The notes under the pieces are model-generated. The model ran no database searches. It was not told the origin of the DNA and saw nothing but the letters and a program-made list of their open reading frames with translations. 64,000 nucleotides of DNA from Fasciolopsis buskii (taxonomy: Eukaryota; Platyhelminthes; Trematoda; Plagiorchiida; Fasciolidae), in contig LUCM01006287.1 of the NCBI GenBank assembly GCA_008360955.1, forward strand, positions 121,057 to 185,056. The letters run 5' to 3'. How positions within the stretch are numbered: the stretch's first letter is position 1; each line of letters begins with the position of its first letter. A program made the translations under genes and the position numbers. Below are positions 11,741 to 24,447 of this stretch, in pieces.

Positions 11741-14700
11741 CATGCGTACGTACATACCTACACATGCACATTTCCAAATGGCACACGCAGTTAATGATCT
11801 ACAAATCAATTTATTACTCAGAGGGACTGCTTTACGGAAAGACACTCGCGTCTCACCTTTCGAATCTATCAAACTAAGACAGCAAATGGTTTGCACTTGA
11901 TACCTGTGAACAATATTTCGTGTTATTTTGAAGGGGGCTTAGGAATTCGACTGTTATACATTCATGAAGGCCCTCTGTCTAGACGATATGAAGAATGAGT
12001 ATTTAATTTAGCAATTATTGGCTATATGAGTGGATAAAATTTGACGCTGATAGGTATACACCACCGATCAGATTGAAACTGCTGTTCCTGTTGTCATCCG
12101 ACGGTAGAATAACTGGCTATTGTGGTCAACGTAGTTCGCGGCTTTGTGATAAATGGATCATTGCAGGTTAACATTATCCCACCCCCTCGCGGCCTCATCT
12201 CAAATGGATTGTCAGATCCTGGATGGATTCTGAACAGCCTATGAAAACAGACAACCGGGGGTTGTGTTTGTGCCGAAAAGGATGGTTAAAACCAGTTAGA
12301 ACAGGTGATCGATGAGCACAACAGGGCAATCACAAGATACATCTAAACTCATCTCAGCTCAACTCACCTAACCACATAAAGACGATAAAAATGCACGTTC
12401 ATCAAGACATCTCCATGCGTGCCCAACCTTATGCCAGAATCGTGTCAGCATACTGTCTAGACAGTGCTCACAACATATCACCGCACCGTTTCGGGCGGCG
12501 ACTGCGGTTGAGGGGAGCAACGCGGCCACTGTGCCAACTTCGTACGTCACCTCTATCTGTAGCCATCTTTCACCAGCCGGCAATTTCCATCTAAGTCTTC
12601 GGTTGTGCAGAGTTTTGAGCTGACTGCCAAACTGGTAAGACAATAATCAAGTTTCCCCCTCGGACAATGAAAATCTCCATCTGATGGCAGAACATGATCA
12701 AACTGAGTAGATTAATGGAATCAGCGGAGAGTTATTGAGGGATTTTCAGTGACAATGTGCATCTTGAAATGTCCTGCCAGAAACCAATTGCTTGTACTTA
12801 CATTTTGCGGAATCAGTGGACACATCTTTACCTATTATTTTGCTCCACCTTGATGGGAGACGCGGTCGGGGAGTGGAAACACAGGCAAGAAACGAAATCG
12901 GTGACTATCGTTTTCATCAAACATTTGCATAGTACTGTTGTTGAATTGTCCTAGATTATGATTCAAAAACCATTTGGGAGATGCTTTCTTCAGTAATACT
13001 TTTTGGTGCGAAATGCCGTATCCACTGTATACGCTTTACCAATTGAATAACCTAACAAAAAGTTTTGTCATTCAAACACAAAGCAGTAAATGTAGACATG
13101 ATACACTTCCAACATGTGTTCGAATTCTTGTCTGTGTTGCTAAGATTGCAGTCGGTTTTCTGTTGTGAACATTGAAAAGGGTCAAATCTGATTCCCCAAA
13201 TCGCCTACTAAATGCTACCTCTTCGTTATTTATAATCATGCTCACTGGTTTCCCTTAATATAAGCACCAAGTTAGTGACCATGGTCAGTTATTCCATGCA
13301 ATTGGTAGTACCATCACCTATTCTCAAACAACTTTATTAGGCACCATTCAGGTTTAGAATTCTTTTGTACATCCTATGATTTTCTATAGATGTCAGAATC
13401 AGAAAAAGCCAAGCTAACGTGTATCGTTATCTTTCAACCCCCAATTATTTACGAAAAACTTTTTCGCTTCGTGATTAGGCGTTCAGCAAACTACAATTGA
13501 AAAGAAACCCGGGACGATTGTCTAACCAAATCATCTGATTTCTGTCATTATAGGCAGGCGTTATGGACCGTTCTGCCCCGTTTCTTGCCTTTTTTCCATC
13601 CGATTCTTCTATTCTGTTCCGGAGAGAGAAAATCCCAAAACAATGATTGTGGAATCATTCTTCTCGGGTATCAAATTTCAACTCGCCACTAAGAGCCATG
13701 GGTGCAATGCACAGCAGTTCTATTCTTGACTGAACATCAGCAGAAGTTAATATCTATTGCGTCCGAGCTAGCTGTTAAGAAATCAATACATGGTTTCATT
13801 TGAAAATCTTAGATGATAACTCTAGTCAAAATGACATGGACGCCTCAGATAGCGGGTGGCATCTTCACCAGTGAGAAAGATCTACCGGAATCCACATGGA
13901 ATGAAATGTTAAGTGAAATGATGTGACGTTTGATGACGGAAAAGTTTACTTTGGGCGGACTTGGTGAACTCATGTGCCGACATTATTTCCCCCACAAAAG
14001 ATAATATGAACTCCAGTTGCTGAATATTCTTTGGGGTCTCAGTTATGATATCAGGGATAATTTCGTTGAACGGGTAATTGCACCACATCATTCCCGGTCG
14101 GAAGCAAATAGTTGAATGTTAGGTCAAGGCACGGAATGACTCAAACGTTCTAGTTACCTCGAAAGCCCAAAAGCCAGCAACAATTCCTCAACTTGACTAT
14201 ATAGATATTCGTAAAAATAACCTCAATGTTGCTTATTATCGTACAGGATTGTCACAAACGCGGCCTGCTCCATCCTTGTGTATACATTAATCCAAATGAG
14301 AATGCTTAGAATTTATTAACCAAGCCCAGCATCTTCATTGAAGAGTTTTCAATTTACTATAGAGATGAAGTTCCATCATTCTCTTTTTGCGGCAGGAAAG
14401 CGAAGCTGAAATCATTCGTCTTAACGGTCACAGTAGGTCTGAAAGAGCCATTACATTCTTCAATAATGAAGACCAGGATGGGGCTAATATGGGATCGCTT
14501 AAAGCTGAAGGACATTATCTGAAATGGGTCTAGTCTGCTTAATGCTGTCGCAAACTTGCGTATATTTACTAAATGTCATTGGATTGAACCGTCGAACTTA
14601 CTCGGTTCTAAAGATATTGCCATAAAACGCAGCTGTCTTCGCACCATCTCGAGTAACAGACATCTAATGGACGAAACATGATTTACCCCCTTAGTCGGTG

Positions 14701-15812
14701 AGCTGTGCTCTGGAACAGTATTAGAATCAGTCTATTAACTAGCGTTTGACACTTATTTTGGAAAACTTTCACAACTATGGTTTATTTCGTAACAGCAGTT
14801 TTCTCACCAGATGAGTTCTCAGGACTTGGAGAGAAACGAAGGTTTAGACCGCATAAAAATCACCCATCAACTTCCCTTATCTGAACTAGGTGGACATTGA
14901 TTGTTAATTGCAGCTTGAGCGCACGAACACAAATCAACTGTTAAGGAATTTTGTGTAGATTTTTGGTAAGGGTTTTTCGATGTCAGGCCATTTTCGCTCA
15001 GGGAAATAATTGGGAAGAAAGGTGGGGACACACTGACACTTTGTTTATCGCATATCAATAGTATTTGTCTGGCCGTTTGGTTTTACTATTCTAAGCTTCA
15101 GTAGATTAAAACGACACGAACTGTCACATTTCACTTTGCAGTGTGACACCTCACGTTTGTCTGTGAATACGCTTCAAACACTGTTTACTGATTCGTCGTT
15201 ATCAGCAAGTCCTCATTCTCCCCTTTCTCGAAACTTGATTCGTGCGACCCAAATTTGCATACCCAACAGTGAAATATGTGTCGACCTACAGTTTTATTGT
15301 TGTAAAAGGTCGTTTGTTACACTTAATGACAAGGATGTGTTGCCAGTACTACTGCTATAAAATCAGTGGAGCAGCAAATTTCCCAAACGAAAAGGTAAAA
15401 ATAGACAAAAATAAATTTGGATTCATATGGCCTTGTGAATAGGAAGTTCAATTGATGACCTTATTTGAAAAGATCAACATTGTAACTGGCAATTCGAAGT
15501 TTAGATACTCACTCTCCGGTCCAGCTAGGGACATTGTGAGAATAACACATTTCTACATCTGTGAAGTTCAGCTATTGCATATTTCTGGTTAAAAAGGGGG
15601 TATTAAGTTCATCAGAATGGGGTTCCGTTAACCGCATCTAACTGTCTCTCAGCGTGATTCTTCCGGTTCCTTGCAACAAAAAGGGCAACTCCTATAATTC
15701 TCACCAAGATATGAATTACTCTACAATGATGCGAGTGACATATGTGGGTGTGCACGTGGCCGCACGTACTCGGCCACTTCAGGATCACTTGTGAATTGCG
15801 TTCGCGTATTTT
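11741..15812. other. No recognisable gene
   Basis: A GC-richer patch at about 12390-12600 is open on both strands but shows no family. The rest, including AT-rich 13000-15800, has only short open frames without domains. Confidence 0.45.
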
Positions 15813-15900
15813 TGTGAGGTGACCAGTTTAAAACGAGTAAGGTCTTTACGCATGGTCATTTAGGTTGGGGGTTCGACTCCTCTATCATCGGAGACTTTTC
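15813..15900 (+). repeat. tRNA-like fragment, probable SINE relic
   Basis: A B-box-like GGTTCGACTCC lies at about 15872, preceded by a weak A-box-like region (CGAGTAAGGTC). No clean cloverleaf can be folded, so it is not called as a tRNA gene. Confidence 0.3.
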
Positions 15901-16020
15901 CTTCTTGTTATATTTCAACGATCGCTTTCTTTTCGAGACTTACGAGACATTTGTTGCGGGGTAATTAAATGAAACAAAAAAAACTACTATGTTTGTTATG
16001 CCAATAACAATTTTAGTTTC

Positions 16021-16196
16021 TGTACAGCTGTTTCATACTTGTTAGGAATCATCGGTAGTGCATATCCACCGCACCCGAACTGAGACGCGAACCCGGGACG
16101 AACGAATTTGAGTCGAACGCCTTAGCCATTACGCTACCGGGCAGGCTGTGAACGGTTTGTTGAACTTCACCACATGATGTTCACCTATCCGTCACT
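16021..16196 (-). repeat. SINE family B, tRNA head and body
   Basis: Minus-strand copy with the TAGCGTAATGG A-box region near 16135, a GGGTTCGCGTCTC B box near 16090 and the body landmark GATTCCTAACAAG near 16047. It shares about 50 bases upstream of the tRNA head with the copy at 724-945 (ATCAGTGAC, then an AGCCTGCCCGG block). The tail is cut off at 16021 and faces the copy at 16321. Confidence 0.7.
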
Positions 16197-16320
16197 GATT
16201 TGCACGGTTACTGTCCTCTAGCTCACACCGATCGACCCCTGCTGATAGATGACTTCTCTGCAGGTAACCTAAGTACGACGAAGGCCTTGGATATGACCTA
16301 CAGAGCTTGATTACTCATCC

Positions 16321-16466
16321 GTCCCGGGTTCGCGTCCCAGTTCGGGCGCGGTCCATATGCACTGCTAATGATTCCTAACAAGGATAAAACAGCTGTACAG
16401 TGCTTCCATGGTTTCTTTATGGTGAGTTGAGCGATGATATCACATGGTGAATTAGTTCATGAAAAC
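16321..16466 (+). repeat. SINE family B, B box to tail
   Basis: Plus-strand copy starting at GTCCCGGGTTCGCGTCC and running through body and tail to the GGTGAATTAGTTCATGA end. Its first 80 bases are the reverse complement of 16021-16100 (about 90% identical by eye). The A-box part of the head is missing. Confidence 0.75.
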
Positions 16467-17639
16467 ATTCAATCTTATACTACTAACGTGTAATTCTAGT
16501 TTCGTTCAGTTTTCATTTAAGTTATGAATTTATCCGAATAAATTACACCCATCAAGTCCGTGGGATCTGGCTGAATACCAAAAAACAAACCCCATAGAAC
16601 CAGAAACCCACCGAAAAGATAAAAATAGTAACTTTTTATCAATCTGTTTTTCATGAAAAAGATGCACTCTTGAAGGTTATTTCGGCAAGTGTAAAAGAAT
16701 AATCCAGTATGAAATGTCTGACATGTAGTTACCAGGGCTGACGTTCATCTCATTCGGGTTTATCCGTAGGCCTTATGTGAACCTTTCATTGACAGAAAAT
16801 GCACAATGAATCCTAAAATAATCTTGGAATTTTTTACATTGACCCAAACCGCTACCACGCATTATAAAGTGGGATGAGTTTTGTAATACAAACTCTTTTA
16901 TACTTGTATGAGCTTCCATTTTACTTTGCCTCGGAGCCATCTGAAGCATCGGAAGTCCGGAAGCATGCATCTCCTGACACCGGATTTGGTTAATCTTCAG
17001 CTTGCTCACTAGTACCTCACCCTTCCTCCTTCCTCATGTGCGTGGACATGTTCTCGATCGCTGATAACTACTTTTACGACAAATGCGTTCATACACGCGA
17101 TGAGCCGAACAGCTCCGCTCAAGTCATACCACTGTCGACCCCATCTCAAAGGTTCACTTGGCTTTTGTCTCCAGCTCCAGCCGTCAGCGGATAGTAGACC
17201 CGTATGCCAAGCCTTTGTGCTGACCCCCGGTTGAACTTGTCGGTACCATCACAACTAATGAAGATAATAATGTCTCTTCTACTTGTCAAAGTAGTTGAGT
17301 ACTGGGGTATCATCACTTTCCTGCAATGACGAGACTAAACCATGTGCCAAATTCACACAAACCAGGGTAACCGAGACACATGCCCGTGAAAATCCGAACC
17401 GTTATTGGTACATGATTGTCATTGTTTTTCTCGTTTTTTAGGGCATAGAGCCTAGTTATTTTTCTCTCAGTTAGTAGAAGTCTGTCAAGGTCAATGTGCT
17501 CAGTTCTTTTGCCACACTAGTCTACGACTGACGCGGTCTTATGTATTTGTGAAAACTGGGTTTTATTAGGCAGTAGAAGCTTTCAAATTTTACTTGCACA
17601 TTTGTTCCGATAAATGGTGTCACTATCTTGCGTTGAGAT
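16467..17639. other. No recognisable gene
   Basis: The block at 17030-17240 is GC-richer and could hold more of the retroelement on its right, but no integrase motif is convincing. Confidence 0.4.
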
Positions 17640-18355
17640 TGAGATTCTCTGACCCGAAAGTTCAGTGGAATCAGCAGATCGTAGTAGTCAGGTCTGGTCC
17701 CGGACATATCAAAATGCTGCCAAACCAATCCCAACTGCCTAATCAGTCCGACTGCCAACTGTAGCTGGTCTGTCAGGAACCAAATTCATCCACCTAAATG
17801 AATTCCTTGTCACACACCCACATATTCAATCGAGATGAGAAGACCTTCAGGGACGTCTTCGGGAGACAGTCTGGTGGACGGCTGTTCACCGATATCAGCG
17901 ACAAGGGTTTCAGCAAGTGTTGACGAAGCCCTTCTCATAGGTGGCACCAGTCCTTGAAATGTTCGCTGATTTATCATAGTCAAACTTTTTCTAGTAGTCT
18001 CGCGGGTTTTCAGAAATCTCGCAATGATCCGAGTGCGAAATCCGCGGGTCTGGTTAGCGATTGCAGCAACTGGACCAAAGATATGTCCGTTCTAGCACAA
18101 GATGCACTCTATCAGGTGAACTGAGACGTCACTTAGAACGGTTTCAGGAATCTTTGTGCATGAGCCTTGTCGGTTGCGAGCACGGGATAAAAGTTATCCA
18201 AATTTGCCCACTCGTAACTTGCAGTCAACAAAACCCATGAGTTTATCTGAAGGTCACTGGTTGGTTCGTGGAAATATTCTGTTTTCAACGGTAAAATTGC
18301 AGGACCTTCCACCTCCAAACGTCATACAGTTAACTGTGTGAAGGTATCCGAAGCC
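17640..18355 (-). mobile_element. Decayed Ty3/gypsy-like pol fragment (reverse transcriptase to RNase H)
   Basis: Read on the minus strand, several gypsy pol landmarks appear in order but in different frames. MTFGGG at 18325 stands for the MPFGL block. About 25 codons on, near 18249, SWVLLTASYEW stands where YIDDxLxAS is expected. NGHIFGP at about 18088 stands for FLGH. An open run to 17810 follows with KSL..MIN and LVPPM..A..TLAETL, resembling the LRxFLGMxNxYRRFxP region. FLTDQLQLAVGLIRQL near 17775 resembles the RNase H TDASDxAxGAVLxQ. Spacings fit an intact element (about 50 codons from YIDD to FLGH, about 104 from FLGH to TDAS). Stops, frameshifts and lost catalytic residues mark it as dead. 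Confidence 0.5.
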
Positions 18356-19865
18356 CTAACACTGTACGCAAAGTCGGAATGAAAATAATTAATTTCCAGA
18401 CATCTATTCGAATTCCGACGAGTTCAGTAAATTTTATGAGTGGTTCAGTGCAACAGGGAAGGATCTTCCAAACAAAATGGCCTTCTGTGATATTCTTGTC
18501 ATCACTATGATTTTCGTTTTGCCTGTCAGGTATGTTGGTTCAGATATTTTCGGTGTAGGTTTTGTTTTAAATGTCCATCCTATTTATTACTGATTTCTCG
18601 AGCTAATTAGCCACTCGTTAATTTAAGTTCATTTGGCATCCGTTGTGCACGTGCATTCGTGACTTTGCATATTTACGATAATTTAGTGTCCTTCCCGTAG
18701 TAATTGTGATTTGCGATTTACGATAGCCCAGCCTTCTGCGTCTCATTAGTCCAGGTAGTTGTGTCGCTTGGAACGAGCAAACATAAATATATTCAGATTT
18801 TATTCACTTAAAGATCTATAAAAGTGGAGTTCACGCTTTAGTTCTTTAATAATTAGCGATGTCATGAAACGATTTATTCATTTATCTTCATTTCGCTCAA
18901 ATTATAGCATTCTTACAATAATCAAAGAATAACCCCAGTCGTACGTCATGAGATGAAATAAACTGAGCCTAACCTCTTATGATGAAAGTCTCGGGGGAAT
19001 AAGTATGGCAACTCGTACTCAAGCGAATTTATGCCCTTCATAATGATAATAAGTGATCTCTTCTTTGAATAAGAAGTGATGTAAGGGAATAGTTGAAAAA
19101 AGTAGAAATTCGTTGACATAACCCAGGATCAGAATACTGCATCAGGAATCCAGAAAATACATCAACATTTCATTTATCGGGCGGTCTCTTTATTTAATGA
19201 ACGAATAACCGTTGCAATAAACGAAAACTTCTGACACAGATCTGAGCAGTCACACTTTTAGACCTGAACAAAAGGTAGATAGTTTACGGGCTTTTTATGA
19301 GATTCGGCTCCTGGTGGCATCTGACCAAATTGCGCTATCATACTCAGTAGTTTAACTATTTTCATTGTGGTAATGGATCTATACTGAATAATAATAGTAA
19401 AAAGCGATTCTTTTTTACAGCACTTATGCAAGCATTATTAGCGTCCAAAGCATCAGTGAAGCGAAACCACCAAACTGAAAGTGGAGTACTTATCAGCATG
19501 TGAGAAATTTGCTCACGAAATTCCCTCGGATCTCACACATCCTCTACCCAACGATCTTTCAAAGTGCCGCTCTCATATTTCAAACGCAAAACCATTTTCC
19601 GTCGTCATGCCCTTGAGAGTCAGTTACTAATAAGGAATCTGCCGTCTATATTTTCACGCGGAGTCTTGAAACCGTGGACCGTGTTTGCAGCCGATTTCCT
19701 GAGCAACCTATAAAAGTGTGCTCAGATCATTCCCCGAATTTTGTTCACATTTTCAGAAGGTGATGAGTGTAAATTCTCCTGCTTTTATTTTTTCAACTCC
19801 CCAACGTTTTTCGTTTTACTGCGAATCCGTACAATCAGTTTGTAACGCAGTTCATACAATAAACT
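18356..19865. other. No recognisable gene
   Basis: AT-rich DNA with dense stops on both strands; no repeat or exon recognised. Confidence 0.45.
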
Positions 19866-19976
19866 GCAATACAATACAATACAATACAATACAATACAAT
19901 ACAATACAATGCAATACAATATAACACAATACAATGCAATGCAATGCAATGCAATGCAATGCAATACAATACAATA
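19866..19976. repeat. Pentanucleotide array (ACAAT/GCAAT)n
   Basis: About 22 units of ACAAT and GCAAT. An ACAAT block is followed by a GCAAT block and then ACAAT again, with one disturbed unit (ATAACAC). It ends about 55 bases before an RTE-like retroelement fragment. Confidence 0.95.
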
Positions 19977-20029
19977 ATACCCAGGAGTGAATGACTTTTA
20001 TTCGAACTTTAGCCAGTCACTCTGTAGTA

Positions 20030-20235
20030 GATGGATGGAGGTGGGCAGTCGACAAAGTGGCACAACGTATGAAAACCCTAACCAGCGTACTGGCTGATGT
20101 AGGTAACTGTAGACCACCAGGTTGGAGTTCAAAAGTTGGCCGCAAACAAGGATTGGAGACAACAGAGAACATGGCTTTGTGTCGCAGTCGTTGGAGTTCT
20201 TACAATCAAAGTCTTTCCTACTTTGTTTAATTTTC
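20030..20235 (+). mobile_element. 3' end of an RTE-like non-LTR retrotransposon (C-terminus of ORF2)
   Basis: The frame read here ends with VGNCRPPGW, then GLETTENMALCRSRWSS, and a stop at about 20228-20230. This matches the last 50 residues of trematode RTE-type ORF2 proteins, which read roughly G.CRLPGWGPR...WLET..DMA..RSQWR. Only the C-terminal tail is present, as expected of a heavily 5'-truncated copy, since non-LTR insertions lose their 5' ends. The similarity is from family knowledge and by eye; clade placement is not certain. Confidence 0.65.
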
Positions 20236-23200
20236 AACTTTTGAGCAGACGGTACTGTGAGGCAGGATCGAGAACCACAACCCTTTAGTGAATATAAACG
20301 GTTATAAATACTGAAAGTAAACTGAACATCGGCCTTTGGATTGACCGATCTGTTTTTTACACTAGGGACTAATTCGGTTACGCGAATATTTTATTTATCT
20401 TTATAGGTGAAAAAAATCGATGTGTCCGTTCCATTCTAATTATAACGAGGAATCTGGCTTGCATTTTAGTCACTGTGTATCGAAGCTTCATCAGGACTAA
20501 GCACTGATGGTTTCGTGATCTGGGAAACTCCCGACAACCTCTTGGAATTCCCACCAGGAAAAGTAAGTTGTATGAAATCTAGCTGTTGTGCAACTTGACA
20601 ACCAATTCACTTTTTTCTATGCCATCTTCCTCCTGCTGCAAAACGGAAAGAAATTCTAACGAGTCGCCTCCTGTTGCTGACCGTTTTATTGGCTTCTTGA
20701 AATCGCTCGAGGTGAACCCAACAACATTAGTCCTGATTTTCTTGTCCCCTATGAATTATTTCCAACAAGCTTTCCACTCCCTCTTCTCAATCCCATCACC
20801 CCTCCACCCCACCACCCGAGGATTCAGAGGTCCCATTCGCGAACTACAAGTATTTCTCATTTTGATCGATGAAGACTCTCACCCACGTGCACTCGACACC
20901 GGTACTCGAGAATAAATTAACCCCGAGGCCAACCTACCTACACAGGGTGCAGTTGCCAACTTACCGGAATCGGATAACAGCGTTTGTTACACAAACAATT
21001 CCTACTCCCGCCTGTGCTATTCGCTTAGACTCAGGTTGAACACCCTAAGTATCAAAGCCAGTGCAATGAAGATGTTTGTGACTAGGATGACAACGAGCCG
21101 ACATGTTATCTAACGGGGTTGTTTATGAGTTGAGCATACCACTTTGGAAAATAATGAAATTCACTGTTGTGTGGACAGAAAAGTTTGTACACAATTAGTC
21201 AGTCTGATCAAAATCTGTCTGTTAGGTGATTCTTCACGTAAATCATTCCATCGTGGTCCGTTTGAAATTTGTTGACCCAAATACTGTGGTTGTCATCCAC
21301 GTTTTCAAATATGTTGCCAACTGTTTTGATACATTGATCATCCGACTGAACAAGGTGGGGCAATCAGTTACACAGCAAATTGGCTCTAGTCGTTAGTTCA
21401 AGACAGTCTTCTGGACTTCTCATTCTTTCGTATCTGGGATTCAGGAGGTTCAGCTTATGAATGTCCTGCTCGACACCAGAACTATCAAAATTCCACGTAT
21501 TTCATACCAATCGGTTCAAATCCAATGTGAACAATGAATTGTGATAAGAAAAATTGGTATTTCTTAGAAAATAGAGTAGTCAGTCATCACTTTCGTTTGT
21601 GCTGTTAAGTACTTGGGAGTTGAACGATTGGCTATACCCTAAATAAATGCTCATCTAGTCCCATTCGGGGACACAGGTAAGTGTTTCCCAATTCACTATA
21701 CTGTTCCCCGTATTGCTTCGAACTTGCGTCAGATTGACTTAGAATTGTTGGAAACTGACCTCTGGTATGCTTTTCGAAATCCTTCACTAAGGATTGAAAG
21801 GTTATCCATTTTAAATGGGCGAATTTGGGCGCACTCATTCTATGGTACAATGGTCATGTGTCCTTAGCGATGCAAATTGCGAGTATATATATATATATAT
21901 ACCTGAGAAAGAGAAACATCACTGGCAGAATACCTTCGGGAAAGCGTTTGTAGTGGTGTGTTCACTCTTCACGTTGGTGAGTCTTCCTCTGACTAGCTGT
22001 TTGTAGTCCCATGTGAGAAGGCAGCTGTGCTGAGCGGCGTCACCTGACCTGCATGCAGATCGGTCCCAAGAAGAGTGACACCAATATACCTTATTCCCGA
22101 TTCCTTTGACATAGTAACGAAGTAAGGTAGGAAGACATAAAGCTAAGAGTATTAGTTTACTGATTTGATGAGCAAATCGTGAGGACATACCCAAAAGTGC
22201 CATGTGGGAACTACCGAACTCGATCTCTCAGTGATTTTGGTCTCCATGTTCCAGTGACAGTTCACACAAGCAACGCACTTTCATGTTTAGGCTGTCCTAC
22301 TCAGTTCTATGTTCGAGAGGACTTTTCAACATATGATCCATGAAAAGCAACAGTAAGAATTCATTTGAATGTTAGTAATGGTGTGTCGCGACCTGACCGT
22401 CTAGTGATAGAATTCATTTAACATCATAAAAATACTTATTACTTATCTCGGCAATATTCTGGTAAATAGTTTATTGGGAATCTTAAAAGGTGTCTTCTCT
22501 ATGCTTTCAAATTTTGCAAAAAGACCATTATGTGTACCGTTGTGGCCCGCTCATATATCAATCCAAAGTGGACTGCCTCTGAAATATGTTTGTAACGGTA
22601 GGAACGGATGATCCTGAATGGTCTTCCGTGAGCTTTTTATTTTAATTACTTAAGTATCAGTCGCTGCGATCTTTTCTGTGCAGTGAACGAAAAGCCTGCA
22701 ACTGCGAGCGGCAAATCTTTTGGTTGCTCCCATGAGAACGGAGCCTTGGAGAACCGGTTGATTAATCAAAGCTGTATTACTTTGTAAGTGGAGTTGAACT
22801 AGGGAGATATTCACACACAGCATTGTTATTCGTCCTTTTGAACTATGAAAACGACCAAAGAATGTCCAGTCTTGTGAACTAGTGTTCAAAAGAACGCCTC
22901 CCCTGGAAAATCGACCAAAAAAGGGGAAAAGATGCGACTCACTGTGAGTGGACTGATCAGAATAAAACACACCGAGGAATTCTGTTCTCTCCATTGCAGA
23001 ACTGGTGTACGTACCGTATGTGACGAAATGACTAAACAAATCACGACTTTTTTCACGGGGTGAGCTTACTTTTGGCTGTGGTTTGTCCTAATGCATTTGC
23101 AATTGCCTAGTTTGGATTTTCCAATTTATTCTACTTTACACGGGCCAATATTGTCACCACCTTGATGGCTACTTTAACGAGAAGCTGAGAAATAAAATGA

Positions 23201-23707
23201 GTCTTTTTAATTTAAAAACAACAAAGCACTACTTTCATTCCCTGAGAGCATAAACTCAGCAAAATCAATGCACCTGAATTTATTTTTTCAAGCCTGATGT
23301 AACTGAAAATGCTTCTCGATTTTCGAAAATCGCGGGTGGATTTCTCTGTGAAATACACAATATTATAATTCATACTTTCGTCATTGTTTATTCCTCTTAG
23401 TGGTACTTTATTTGTCTGATTTAACAGGACAGCATGGTCCAGTTTTTAAAGTTTACACTGATTAGATGATTAATGGATGGAAATTTACATTACCTCACAA
23501 ATTAATTCGAAACTACTTTCCCGTTTACAATCCTTCTGGCAGCACTTTCCCTAGGGCAAACAGACTAACATGTGAAAACTGATTATAATGAATGAAAATC
23601 AACGCAACGGCTTGCTATTAGAGAAACTTTCCTGTTTACTAAGAGAATAAGGCTCAAACCAATGAATTTGTCACTCAGTACATGTTCCGTGTCTAAATTC
23701 TAAACAG
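20236..23707. other. No recognisable gene; short (TA)n tract
   Basis: A (TA)n tract lies at 21883-21901. A Pro-rich open frame at 20586-20915 and a 129-codon minus frame at 22650-23039 have no recognisable domain. Confidence 0.4.
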
Positions 23708-23880
23708 GATGGTTGCCGGCGGATAAGTTCATGGCGTTTAGACGTAAAGGTTGCGGGTTCGAATCCCCCCACCGACGGTAAACTTCCTTACTTGGCAGAC
23801 TTCTGCTGGCCTCGGCCCCCTTCCTGAAAATTGATGTACATTACTGTTTCATTAATAAAGAAAGTAAAAGATAAAAGATA
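23708..23880 (+). repeat. tRNA-derived SINE (family A)
   Basis: The head has a B box GGTTCGAATCC at about 23756 and a weak A box. The body contains ACTTCCTTACTTGGCAG and TTCCTGAAAATTGATG. It ends in TTCATTAATAAAGAAAG followed by A-rich DNA. A second copy lies on the minus strand at 50681-50845 with the same order of head, body and ATTAATAAAG end. The two copies have clearly diverged. Confidence 0.75.
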
Positions 23881-24447
23881 CAATTAGGACTGGGTGCAGG
23901 TGACTATGAGGTATATATGACACGGAATGACCAAAGCTGTTTCCACAAACGTGTGCATTTTGAGATCTTGTCTTGGAATAGGGGTTTTATTCGTAACCAG
24001 CTTCATTTGTTAGTAGACAAGTTTTCTCTTATTTCATCCGTGCAACCAGAGTTGTCTAATGGTTAGCGACGAAACGAGCGTAATTTTCGTTATTCATGAG
24101 CAAAATCATTTTCTAAAGGAAGAAAATAATAAGAAAAATGAATAACGATAACTGATTAGAGTTCTCTTTTTTTTAAGTTCATTCAGTAATGAAGTAATAC
24201 AACTAAGAACAGCTACCAGATAATGAACGAATTCGATGCATCACAGTACTAAGCTGCCAGTCGCTGATAGCATTCTACACAAGGTGTGGCCCAAATTTAT
24301 TTTCCTGTTGTAGACTTATTTTCCTCTGGGAATGGGAAGATAGTTGATAGAAAATACAATGCGATGCGCAACAACGTTTTATTTATGATACTAAAACAAC
24401 TATACTAGGTTTTATTATTACCCACAGTATGTATAGGGAGGAGATAA

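Noticed and set aside
17030..17240. Possible gypsy integrase near the pol relic
   Set aside because: A SDRE-like match to the TDRG motif on the minus strand is too short and its spacing from RNase H is too small to support a call.
19718..19924. 68-codon open frame into the pentanucleotide array
   Set aside because: The repeat unit happens to be free of stops in this frame; the C-terminus is only repeat-encoded.
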